A stretch of 64,000 nt of DNA, taken from contig SZWC01001618.1 of assembly GCA_023375785.1 (NCBI GenBank), forward strand, positions 24,268-88,267. The letters run 5' to 3'. Made by a program: the position numbers and the translations under genes. The notes under the pieces were generated by a model. It was not told the origin of the DNA, ran no database searches, and worked only from the letters and a program-made list of their open reading frames with translations. Source of the stretch: Penium margaritaceum. Its lineage: Eukaryota > Streptophyta > Zygnematophyceae > Desmidiales > Peniaceae. This document shows, piece by piece, positions 37,101 through 47,338 of the stretch. Numbering within the stretch: position 1 is the stretch's first letter; the number at the start of each line of letters is the position of its first letter.

Positions 37101-40100
37101 ATATAAGTGCGTCGAAGTGCGTGTAAGTGTGTATAAGTACGTGTAAGTGTGTGTAAGTGCGTGTAAGTACGTGTGACTGCGTGTAAGTATGTGTAAGTGT
37201 GTGTAAGTGTGTGTACGTTCGTGTAAGTATGTGTAAGTGCATGTAAGTACGTGTAAGTGCGTGTAAGTGCGTGTAAGTACATGTAAGTGCATGTAAGTAC
37301 ATAAAAGTGCGTGTAAGTGTGTATAAGTGTGTGTACGTGTGTGTAAGTGTGTGTAAGTGCGTGTAAGTGCGTGTAAGTACATGTAAGTGCATGTAAGTAC
37401 ATAAAAGTGCGTGTAAGTGTGTATAAGTGTGTGTACGTGTGTGTAAGTGTGTGTAAGTGTGTTTAAGTGTGTGTTAGTGCATATGAGTGCATGTAAGAGC
37501 GTGTAAGTGCATGTAAGTGCGTGTTAGTGCGGTTTAAGTTCGTGTAACTGAGTGTAAGTGCGTGTAAGTATGTGTAAGTTTGTGTAAGTACATGTAAGTG
37601 CGTGTAAGTACTAAAAGTGCGTGTAAGTGTGTGTAAGTGCCTGTAAATGTGTGGAAGTGCGTGTAAGTTCAGTGTAAGTTTGTGTAAGTGCGTTTAAGTG
37701 CGTGTAAGTACGTGTAAGTATGTGTAGGTATATGTAAGTGCGTGTAAGTGCGTGTAAGTGCGTGTATGTATGTGTAAGTGCGTGTAAGTTTGTGTAAGTG
37801 TGTGTAAGTGCGTGTAAGTGCATGTATGTACGTGTAAGTACGTGTAAGTATGTGTAAGTGCAAGTAAGTACGTGTAAGTACGTGTAAGTATGTATAAGTA
37901 TGTATACGTTTGTGTAAGTGCGTGTAAGTGCATGTAAGTGCGTGTAAGTGTGTGTAAGTGCATGTAAGTACGGTTTACGTTTGTGGAAGTGCGTGTAAGT
38001 GCATGTAATTGCGTGTAAGTACATGTAAGTGCGTATAAGTGCATGTAAGTACGTGTAAGTGCGTGTAAGTGCATGTAATTGCGTGTAAGTACATGTAAGT
38101 GCGTATAAGTGCATGTAAGTACGTGTAAGTGCGTGCAAGTGCAGTTTTAGTGGGTGTTATTTTGTTTAAGTTCGTGTAAGTGCGTGTAAGTGCAGGTAAG
38201 TATATGTAAGTACGTATAAGTGAGTATAAGTGCGTGTAAGTGCGTGTAAGTGCGTGTAAGTACGTATAAGTGCGTATAAGTGTGTGTAAGTGCGTGTAAG
38301 TACGTGTAAGTGCGTGTAAGTACCTGTTAGTGTGTGAAAGTGCGTGTAAGTGTGTGCAAGTGCGTGTAAGTGTGGTTTAAGTACGTGTACGTTTGTATTA
38401 GTGCGTGTAAGTACGTGTAAGTTTGTGTAAGTGCGTGTAAGTGCGTGTAAGTGTGTGTTAGTATGTGTAAGTGTGTGTTAGTGCGTGTAAGTGTGTGTAA
38501 GTGCGTGTTAGTGTGTGTAATTGCGTGCAAGTGTGTGTAAGTGCGTGTCAGTGCGTGTAAGTGCATGTAAGTGCATATCAGTGCGTGTAAGTGCGTGTAA
38601 GTACGTGTAAGTACGTGTAAGTGCGTGTAAGTACATGTAAGTGTGTATAAGTGCGTGTAAGTATGTGTAAGTATGTGTAAGTGCGTGTAAGTGCATGTAA
38701 GTACGTGTAAGTGTGTGTAAGTGCGTGTAAGTGCGGTTTAAGTTTGTGTAAGTTCGTGTCAGTGTATGTAACTGCATGTAAGTGCGTGTAAGTGCGTGTA
38801 AGTGCATGTAAGTGCATATAAGTGTGTGTAAGTGCGTGTGAGTGCAGTTTAAGTGGGTGTAATTTTGTGTATGTTCGTGTAAGTACATGTAAGTGTGTGT
38901 AAGTACGTGTAAGTACGTGTAAGTGTGTGTAAGTGTGTGTAAGTACGTGTAAGTACGTGTAAGTGCGTGTAAGTGCCTGTTAGTGCGTGTAAGTACGAGT
39001 AAGTGCATGCAAGTGCGTATAAGTGTGATTTAGTGCATGTAAGTTTGTGTAAGTGTGTTTAAGTGCATGTAAGTTTGCGTAAGTGTGTGTAAGTGCGTGT
39101 AAGTGTGTATAAGTGCGTGTAAGCGTGTGTTAGTACGAGTAAGTGTGTGTTAGTGCGTGTAAGTGTGTGCAAAAGTGTGTAACTACGTGTAAGTGCGTGT
39201 AAGTGCGTGTAAGTGTGTATAAGTGTGTGTAAATGCATGTAAGTGCGTGTAAGTGTGTGTAACTGCGTGTAAGTACGTGTAAGTGCCTGTAAGTGCGTGT
39301 AAGTGAGTGTAAGTGTGTGTAAGTGCGTGTAAGTGTGTGTGACTGCGTGTAAGTATGTGTAAGAGTGTGTAAGTACGTATAAGTGTGTGTAAGTGCGTGT
39401 AAGTACGTGTAAGTCTGTGTAAGTGCGTGTAAGTACGTGTAAGTGCGTGTAAGTGCGTGTTAGTGCGTGTAAGTGTGTGTAAGTGCATGTTAGTGCGTGT
39501 TAGTTCGTGTGATTGCGTGTAAGAGTGTATACGTGCATGTAAGTGCGTGTTAGTGTGGTTTAAGTACATGTAAGTGAGTGTACGTGCGTGTAAGTATGTG
39601 TAAGTTTGTTTAAGAGCGTGTAAGTGTGTGTAAGTGCTAAACGTGCATGTAAGTGCGTGTAAGTGCGTGTAAGTACGTATAAGTGCATGTAAGTGCAGTA
39701 TAAGTTCGTATAAGTACATGTAAGTACGTGTATGTGAAAGTGCATATAAGTGCATGTAAGTGCGTGTAAGTATGTGTAAGTGCGTATATGTGCGTGTAAG
39801 TTGTGCGTGTAGTGTGTAAGTGTGTGTAAGTGCGTGTAAGTGCGTGTAAGTACATGTAAGTGCGTGTAAGTGCATGTAAGTACGTGTAAGTGCATGTAAG
39901 CATGTGTAAGTGAGTGTAAGTGCGTGTAAGTGCGTGTAAGGGGGTGTAAGTACGTGTAAGTACAAGTAAGTGCGTGTTAGTACGTGTAAGTGTGTGTAAG
40001 TGCGTGTAAGTGCGTATACGTATGTGTAAGTGCGTGTAAGTGTGTGTAAGTGCGTGTAAGTGTGTGTAAGTGCGTGTAAGTGCCTGTAAGTGTGTGTAAG

Positions 40101-42192
40101 TGCGTGTGAGTGCAGTTTAAGTGGGTGTAATTTTGTGTAAGTTTGTGTAAGTGCATGTAAGTGCGGGTAAGTACGTGTAAGTGCGTGTAAGTGCGTGTAA
40201 GTGCGTGTAAGTACGTGTAATTGCGTGTAAGTGCGTGTAAGTGCGTGTAAGTATGTATAAGTGCGTGTAAGTACGTGTAAGTACGTGTAAGTGTGTGTTA
40301 GTGTGTGTAAGTGCGTGAAAGTGCGTGCAAGTACGTGTAAGTGCGTGTAAGTTTATATAAGTGCGTGTAAATGCGTGCAAGTGCGTGTAAGTGCAGGTAA
40401 GTACATTTAAGTGCATGTAAGTATGTGTAAGTGTGTGTAAGGTCGTGTAAGAGCGTGTGAGAGCATGTAAGTATGTGTAAGTGCGTGTAAGTGCATGTAA
40501 GTATGTGTAAGTGCGTGTACGTACGTGTAAGAGCGTGTAAGTACATGTACGTTTGTGTAAGTATGTGTAAGTGCGTGTAAGTGCATGTAAGTACGTGTAA
40601 GTGCGTGTAAGTGTGTGTAAGTGCAAGAAATGGTGTGTAAGTATGTGTAAGTGCATTTAAGTACGTATAACTGCGTGTAAGTACGTGTAAGTGCGTGTAA
40701 GTACATGTAAGTGCGTGAAAGTACGTGTAAGTTCGTGTAAGTGCGTGTAAGTTCCTGTAAGTGCGTGTAAGTGCATTTAAGTGCATGTAAGTGTGTGTAA
40801 GTGTGTGTTAGTGCGTGTAAGTGCGTGTAAGTGCGTGTAGGTACGGATAAGTACGTGTAAGTACAAGTATGTGCGTGTAAGTACGTGTAAGTGCCTATAA
40901 GCACGTGTAAGTGCATGTAAGTGTGTGTAAGTGCGTGTAAGTGCGTGTAAGTATGTGTAAGTGTGTGTAAGTGCGTATAAGTGCGTGTAAGTACGTGTAA
41001 GTACGTGTAAGTGCGTGTAAGTACGTATACGTTGGTGTAAGTGCATGTAAGTGCGTGTAAGTGCGTATTAGTGCATGTAAGTACGTGTAAGTACGTGTAA
41101 GTACGTGTAAGTGCGTGTAAGTACGTATACGTTGGTGTAAGTGCATGTAAGTGCGTGTAAGTGCGTATTAGTGCATGTAAGTACGTGTAAGTTTGTGCAA
41201 GTTAATGTAAGCTCGTGTAAGTGCGTGTAAGTGCGTATAAGTATGTGTAAGTACGTGTAAGTACGTGTAAGTGCGTGTAAGTGTGTGTACGTGTGTATGA
41301 GTGCGTGTAAGTCCATGTAAGTACGTGTAAACGTGTGTAAGTGAGTATAAGTGTGTGTAAATACATGTAAGTTTGTGTAAGTGAATATAAGTTCGTGTAA
41401 GTGCGAGTAAGTACATGCAAGTGCGTATAAGTGCGTGTAAGTACGTGGTATGTACGTGTAAGTGCATGTAAGTGTGTGTAAGTGTGTGTAAGTGTGTGTA
41501 AGTACATATAAGTGTGTGTAAGTGTATGTAAGTGCGTGTTAGTGCGTGTGAGTGCGTGTAAGAGCGTGTAAGTGCATGTAAGTACGTATAAGTGCGGTTT
41601 AAGTTCGTGTAAGTGAGTGCTAGTGTGTGTAAGCATGTGTACGTTCCTGTAAGTACGTGTAAGTGCGTGTAAGTGCTAAAAGTGCGTGTAAGTGCGTGTA
41701 AGTGCAGTTTAAGTTTGTGTAAGTACGTATAAGTGCGTGTAAGTGTGTGTAAGTATGTGTAAGTGTGTGTAAGTGCGTGTAAGTGCGTGTAAGTATGTGT
41801 AAGCTATGCTGACCACCCTACTAAGTGATCGATGATCGATCTCTATCTCTTGGAGCAAGTGGTCGACGATCGACGATCGATGAGGACAGAAAGTGCTCAC
41901 ACTGGGCTAAAACTGGGCAGTCTCCTACTTTCATCCATGGCATATCCACTCCCACACTAAATCCTCACTTTTATGCATCTTATGAATAAGGGTCATCAAA
42001 CTCTTATCCACACATGTAGCATAGGTAGAGTGTCCACATTGCGGACCCGGGTTCATTAGCTAAGTTGTCTGGGTGTGTCCCCAGCCCAACCATATGGTAG
42101 GCTGAAAACAAAAAGGCGCTGAGGCATTCCTGATCACAACCGAAGGACAAAACAAAATTGAAACTCGCGGTAGCTGCCTCCGGATATGGCGC

Positions 42193-42232
42193 AGGACTGC
42201 CTGCGCGTCTGTTCAGACGCGCAGGCAGTCCT
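42193..42232. other. Hairpin 1 in DNA element, copy 2
   Basis: AGGACTGCCTGCGCGTCT pairs perfectly with AGACGCGCAGGCAGTCCT across a four-base loop (gttc). It is two base pairs longer than in copy 1. Confidence 0.92.
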
Positions 42233-42261
42233 CCTTGCCTATCTGGAGGCAGGAGCAACCT

Positions 42262-42307
42262 GCACCTCTTGACGCGCAGGCCACACCGCCTGCGCGTCAA
42301 GAGGTGC
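42262..42307. other. Hairpin 2 in DNA element, copy 2
   Basis: The same 19-bp stem and 8-base loop as at 20816-20861, with no change, although neighbouring positions differ between the two element copies. Confidence 0.92.
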
Positions 42308-42535
42308 CCGTTTCCGTTCTCAGGCCGTCAACCGCCTTATCATCCGCAAGAAAAATCCCCCATCCCCCCCAACCGCCGGTTTGCAGCGCAAACTGACGGG
42401 TTTGGGGAGGGGGGGGGGGCGTGATTGCGTTCAGAGAGCATGGGTCCCACCCCTCCCGCCAGCTCCTCCGGAACCCACCACATCGTCGTTTGCGTTCAAT
42501 GGACGTTGGCGTGGACCCCCCTCCCCACCCCCCTC

Positions 42536-42538
42536 NNN
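42536..42538. other. Assembly gap (NNN) between C-run and G-run
   Basis: Three N join a C-rich tract to about 19 consecutive G. Copy 1 of the element has some tens of bases of mixed sequence here, so sequence is missing and the G-run may be artefactual. Confidence 0.9.
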
Positions 42539-42644
42539 GGGGGGGGGGGGGGGGGGGGTGTCGCTGCCGACGTCAACGTCGACGTGGTCGACGACTGAAG
42601 ATCGTCAACCACCTCCAGGTGGTCGATGATCGAGGTCAGCATAG

Positions 42645-45600
42645 TGTGTAAGTACGTGTAAGTACGTGTAACTTCGTGTAGGTGTGTGTAAGTGCATGTA
42701 AGTGCGTGTAAGTACGTGTAAGTACGTGTAAGTACGTGTAAGTGCAAGTAAGTGCATGTTAGTATGTGTAAGTGCGTGTAAGCATGTGTAAGTTTCTATA
42801 AGTACGTGTAACTACGTGTAAGTGCGTATAAGTGTGTGTAAGTGTGTGTAAGTACGTGTAAGTGTAGTTTAAGTTTGTGTAAGTGCGTATAAGTGCATGT
42901 AACTACGTGTAAGTCCGCGTAAGTGCGTGTAAGTGCGTGTAAGTGCGTGTAAGTGCGTGTGAGTGAAGTTTAAGTGGGTGTTATTTCGTGTAAGTTTGTG
43001 TAAGTACGTATAAGTGCGTGTAAGTACGTGTAAGTGCGTGTAAGTGCGTGTAAGTGCGTGTAAGTACGTGTAAGTGCGTATAAGTGCATGTGTGTATAAG
43101 TTTGTGTAAGTACGTGTAAGTGCGTGTAAGTGCCTGTTAGTGCGTATAAATGCGTGTAAGTGCGTGCAAGTGCGTATAAGTGTGGTTTAAGTGCGTGTAA
43201 GTTCGTGTAAGTACATGTAAGTTTGTGTAAGTGCGTGTAAGTGCCTGTTAGTGCGTATAAATGCGTGTAAGTGCGTGCAAGTGCGTATAAGTGTGGTTTA
43301 AGTGCGTGTAAGTTCGTGTAAGTACATGTAAGTTTGTGTAAGTGTGTGTAAGTTTGTATAAGTGTGTGTAAGTGCGTGTAAGTGCGTGTAAGTGTGTGTC
43401 AGTGCATGTAAGTATGTGTTAGTGCGTATAAGTGTGTACCAAAGCGTGTAAGTGTGTGTAAGTGCGTGTAAGTGTATGTAAGTGCATGTAAGTACATGTA
43501 TGTGCGTGTAAGTGCGTATAAGTACGTGGAAGTACGTGTAAGTGCGTGTAAGAGCGTGTAAGGGTGTGTAAGTGCGTGTAAGTTTGTGTAAGTGCGTGTT
43601 AGTGCGTCTAAGTACGTGTAAGTGCGTGTAAGTACGTGTAAGTACTTTTAAGTGTGTGTAAGTGCGTGTAAGTACGTGTAAGTGCGTGTAAGTACGTGTA
43701 AGTACTTTTAAGTGTGTGTAAGTGCGTGTAAGTACGTGTGACTGCGTGTAAGTATATGTAAGTGCGTATAAGTGAGTGTAAATGCGTGTAAGTACGTATA
43801 AGTGCGTGTAAGTGCGTGTACGTGCGTGTAAGAGCATGTAAGTGCATGTAATTAAGTGTACGTACGTAAACGTGTGTGTAAGTGCATGTGAGTGCAATTT
43901 AAGTGGGTGTCATTTTGTGTAAGTTCGTGTAAGTGCGTGTAAGTACATGTTAGTGCGTGCAAGTACGTATAAGTGCATGTAAGTGCGTGTAAGTGTGTGT
44001 AAGTGCATTTAAGTACGTGTAAGTGTGTGTAAGTATGTGTAAGTACGTGTAAGTGCGTGTAAGTGCCTGTTAGTGCGTATAAGTGCGTGTAAGTGCATGC
44101 AAGTGCGTGTAAGTGTGATTTAAGTGCGTGTAAGTGCGTGTAAGTACGTGTAAGTTCGTGTAATTGCGTGGAAGTTTGTGTAAGAACGTGTAAGTTTGTG
44201 TAAGTGTGTGTAAGTGCGTGTAAGCGCGTGTAAGTGTGTGTTCGTGCATGTAGGTATGTGTTAGTGCGTGTTAGTGTGTACCAAAGTGTATAAGTGCGTG
44301 TAAGTGCGTGTAAGTGCATGTAAGTGCATGTAAGTGCATGTAAGTGTGTGTAAGTGGGTATAAGTACGTGGAAGTACGTGTAAGTGCGTGTAAGAGCATG
44401 TAAGGATGTGTAAGTGCGTGTAAGTTCGTGTAAGTGCGTGGAAGTGCGTCTAAGTGCGTGTAAGTGCGTGTAAGTGCGTGTAAGTGCGTGTAAGTGCGTG
44501 NNNNNNNNNNNNNNNNNNNNNNNNNNNNNNNNNNNNNNNNNNNNNNNNNNNNNNNNNNNNNNNNNNNNNNNNNNNNNNNNNNNNNNNNNNNNNNNNNNNN
44601 NNNNNNNNNNGTGTAAGTGCGTGTTAGTGCGTGTAAGTGCGTGTAAGTGCGTGTAAGTGCGTGTAAGTGCGTGTAAGTGCGTGTAAGTGCGTGTAAGTGC
44701 GTGTAAGTACGTGTGACTGCGTGTAAGTATGTGTAAGTGCGTGTAAGTGAGTGTAAGTGCGTGTAAGTGCGTATAAGTGCGTACAAGTGCGTGTAAGTGC
44801 GTATAAGAGCATGTAAGTGCATGTAATTGCGTGTAAGTGCGTAAACATGCGTGTAAGTACGTGTGAGTGCAATTTAAGTGGGTGTAATTTTGTGTAAGTT
44901 CGTGTAAGTGCGTGTAAGTACGTGTAAGTGCGTGTAAGTACGTATAAGTGCGTGTAAGTGCGTGTAAGTGCGAGTAAGTGCATGTAAGTACGTGTAAGTG
45001 TGTGTATGTGTGTGTAAGTGCGTGTAAGTGCGTGTAAGTGCCTTTTAGTGCGTATAAGTGCGTGTAAGTGCGTGCAAGTACGTGTAAGTGTGAGTCAAGT
45101 GCGTGTAAGTTCGTGTAAGTGCGTGTAAGTACGTGTAAGTGCACGTAAGTACGTGTAAGTACATGTAAGTGCATGTAAGTACGTGTAAGTGTGTGTAAGT
45201 GCGTGTAAGTGCCTGTACGTGTGTGTAAGTGCGTATAGGTGCGTGTAAGTGCGTGTAAGTGCGTCTAAGTGTATGTAAGTGCGTGTAAGTACGTGTAAGT
45301 ACGTGTAAGTGCGTGTAAGCATGTGTAAGTACGTGTAAGTACGTGTGACTGCGTGTAAGTATGTGTAAGTGCGTGTAAGTGAGTGTAAGTCCGTGTAAGT
45401 GCGTATAAGTGCATGTAATTACGTGTAAGTGCATGTAAGTACATGGAAGTGCTTGTAAGTGCGTGTAAGTGTGTATAAGTGCAGGTAAGTACGTGTGAGT
45501 GCAGTTTAAGTGGGTGTAACTTCGTGTAAGTTTGTGTAAATGCGTGTAAGTGTGTGTAAGTGCGTGTAAGTACGTGTGAGTGCAGTTTAAGTGGGTGTAA

Positions 45601-46047
45601 CTTCGTGTAAGTTTGTGTAAATGCGTGTAAGTGTGTGTAAGTGCGTGTAAGTACGTGTAAGTACGTGTAAGTGTGTGTAAGTGCGTGTAAGTGCGTGTAC
45701 GTGTGTGCAAGTGTGTGTAAGTGTGTGTAAATGCGTGTAAGTGCGTGTAAGTGCGTGTAAGTACCTGTTAGTGCGTATAAGTGCGTGTAAGTGCGTGCAA
45801 GTACGTATAAGTGTGGTTTAAGTGCGTGTAAGTTCGTGTAAGTACGTGTAAGTTCGTGTAAGTGCATGCAAGTTTGTGTAAGTGCGGGAAAGTATGTGTA
45901 AGTATGTGTAAGTGTGTGTAAGTACGTGTAAGTTCGTGTAAGTACGTGTAAGTTCGTGTAAGTGCATGCAAGTTTGTGTAAGTGCGGGAAAGTATGTGTA
46001 AGTATGTGTAAGTGTGTGTAAGTACGTGTAAGTGCGTGTAAGTGTAT
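42645..46047 (+). repeat. Decamer satellite array, segment 4
   Basis: Satellite between DNA-element copy 2 and the LTR element, with an N gap at 44501-44610. Its start is homologous to 21218 onward. Its end, with ggtttaag at 45815, matches the landmark block at 2420 and 24078. The bases just before the LTR (tgtat, 46043-46047) are the left target duplication. Confidence 0.97.
44501..44610. other. Assembly gap (110 N)
   Basis: N run inside monotonous gtgtaagtgc units on both sides. The actual unit count is unknown. Confidence 0.99.
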
Positions 46048-46758
46048 TGATGCCCCCAATTTTGCCGCGTCCCTGATTTTTCCGCGGACGGCAACTTTCC
46101 GCGGATCCCCACGGACTACTCACTTTACTACTGTAATTTTACTACGAGGGATCAGCAATACGCGGTTGTCGCCCTCAGGCTAGAGACTACTTCGCGGACC
46201 ACGAGTCTGTGACTGCTGCGTATACACCTTATGAGAAATGGCACTCTGCGAGCCACTAGAATACGACAACCCACAACGGGAAAATCCCCTTTGTATCAGC
46301 TATTCCGCGGACCATGGTTCTAGACTTATGCGCAGGCACCTCACCGATGAGTGATGCTCCGCGTTCCACTTCTTCCCACACGGGAGTCCACCACCTCGTG
46401 GCGTCCGACTCCTCTGCGCGGAACCCCGTTCCGCAGATGTGTGCAAGCAAGGGACACCGCCGGCAGCCCACCTCACTTGGACTTTTGGTTCCTCACACAC
46501 CCATAGTCCGCGGACCGGACTCCGAGAGCGACTGAGGACAAGAGGGTAGTGGGCAAAGCACAGGAATGAGAGTAGGCCAATGACTTTGATCAAGCTGATT
46601 GCGGAGTACATGGAATACTTTGGAAGGCAAGCAAGTCTGAGTTGCACTTCTCCTACTGCTAGTGAGGCCCCTTTTCTACTCGGGACTCCACGCGGCGTGT
46701 CTACACGCCGACGGTCTCATCCCTCTCACATCCTCCTACTCCTTCTACTCGGACTCCA

Positions 46759-46780
46759 CGCGGTGCGGCTACGCACCGCG
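46759..46780. other. LTR hairpin, 9-bp stem
   Basis: CGCGGTGCG (46759-46767) pairs with CGCACCGCG (46772-46780) over a four-base loop. A related shorter hairpin, GGCGTGT with ACACGCC, lies at 46694-46709 in the preceding imperfect repeat. Confidence 0.8.
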
Positions 46781-47094
46781 GGTCTCGTCCCACACACACA
46801 CACTGTCTATTCTGCTGGTCACTTTCTTCATCCGCGGTTCGTACACGCGGTTCTTCGTGTTCTTCTTTGAATCTTCGTCCTCAGCGGTGTGTCTCCCGAG
46901 GGTCCTCCGTGATTAATGCTTGGTCACTTGTGCTGATTGGTCATTTCTCCTCTGATTGCTCAGTTCCTCCGCTGTCCTGCCTGGGCTTCGTCAGTGGCCG
47001 CGGATTCTGTTTTTGCTTGTCCCTGTTTCCTTTACACTGCGGCCCTTCCCTTCACGGCTTCCCGCCTGGCCACAAATTCTTCGGCTGAGAAGAA

Positions 47095-47124
47095 CCGCCG
47101 CAGACGAATGTTCGTCTGCGGCGG
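47095..47124. other. Perfect 14-bp LTR hairpin/palindrome
   Basis: CCGCCGCAGACGAA pairs perfectly with TTCGTCTGCGGCGG around two bases. The other LTR keeps it (60451-60480) with one mismatch (g to a in the left arm). Confidence 0.93.
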
Positions 47125-47290
47125 CCTCTTCCACCGGTACCCTGACTCCTGCTTCCCCCCGGATCCGCGTTTACCCCTCGCTCAACCGCATCCGCGGGAG
47201 CCAGCATACCATGCGCGGACCCTCTGCCTCCTCAATCCCTATTCCGCCGGTCACTTCTTCTGCGGAGCTGCGGCAGGATTGTGCGTTACA

Positions 47291-47314
47291 CTGATGCCCC
47301 CAACCCCCCCTTTT
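47291..47314 (-). other. Polypurine tract before the 3' LTR
   Basis: In element sense the bases abutting the 3' LTR read AAAAGGGGGGG, then TTGGGGGCATCAG, then the LTR start TGTAACG. A purine-rich run here is expected as the plus-strand primer in reverse transcription. Oddly, TTGGGGGCATCA is also the 3' end of the LTR itself. Confidence 0.75.
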
Positions 47315-47317
47315 CTC

Positions 47318-47338
47318 GAGACTCTGTCCCAGAGTCTC
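47318..47338 (-). other. 9-bp hairpin between stop codon and polypurine tract
   Basis: GAGACTCTG and CAGAGTCTC flank a three-base loop, directly after the polyprotein stop (47339-47341) in element sense. Its role is unknown. Confidence 0.85.

Larger units (their letters stand above)
21218..41803 (+). repeat. Decamer satellite array, segment 3
   Basis: About 20.6 kb of uninterrupted decamers between the two DNA-element copies, in the same orientation as the rest. With one element copy it forms a complete ~21.5-kb higher-order unit. Landmark blocks at 24078 (ggtttaag to gccaaagcg) and 25417 (gcggtttaag to gctaaaag) match blocks at 2420 and 3059. No gene or foreign insertion is seen. Confidence 0.98.
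41804..42644. mobile_element. Non-autonomous 8-bp-TSD DNA element, copy 2
   Basis: Second copy of the element at 20345, same orientation and same 11-bp terminal inverted repeats. Here both flanks read tgtgtaag, a perfect 8-bp target duplication. It lacks a few short stretches present in copy 1 (for example ggttgacgatggat near the left end), and its right part contains NNN (42536-42538) between a C-run and a long G-run, where copy 1 has ordinary sequence, so that section is probably mis-assembled. Hairpin 1 is longer (18 bp, 42193-42210 with 42215-42232), suggesting this copy is nearer the ancestral form. No coding capacity is recognised. Confidence 0.85.
46048..47290 (-). repeat. 3' LTR of the retrotransposon
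   Basis: In element sense it starts TGTAACGCAC (47290 side) and ends GGGGGCATCA (46048 side). It shares all of its length with 59401-60647. It contains four exact TCCGCGGA palindromes (46081, 46098, 46304, 46507) with three near variants, a perfect 14-bp hairpin (47095-47124), and two smaller hairpins (46694-46709 and 46759-46780) lying in an imperfect internal duplication. I cannot place a TATA box or polyadenylation signal with confidence. Small open frames here are not conserved between the two LTRs as proteins and are not called. Confidence 0.95.

Noticed and set aside
41709-41900. Short minus-strand protein crossing the left end of DNA element copy 2
   Set aside because: It joins element and satellite sequence by chance; the satellite part is the usual decapeptide.
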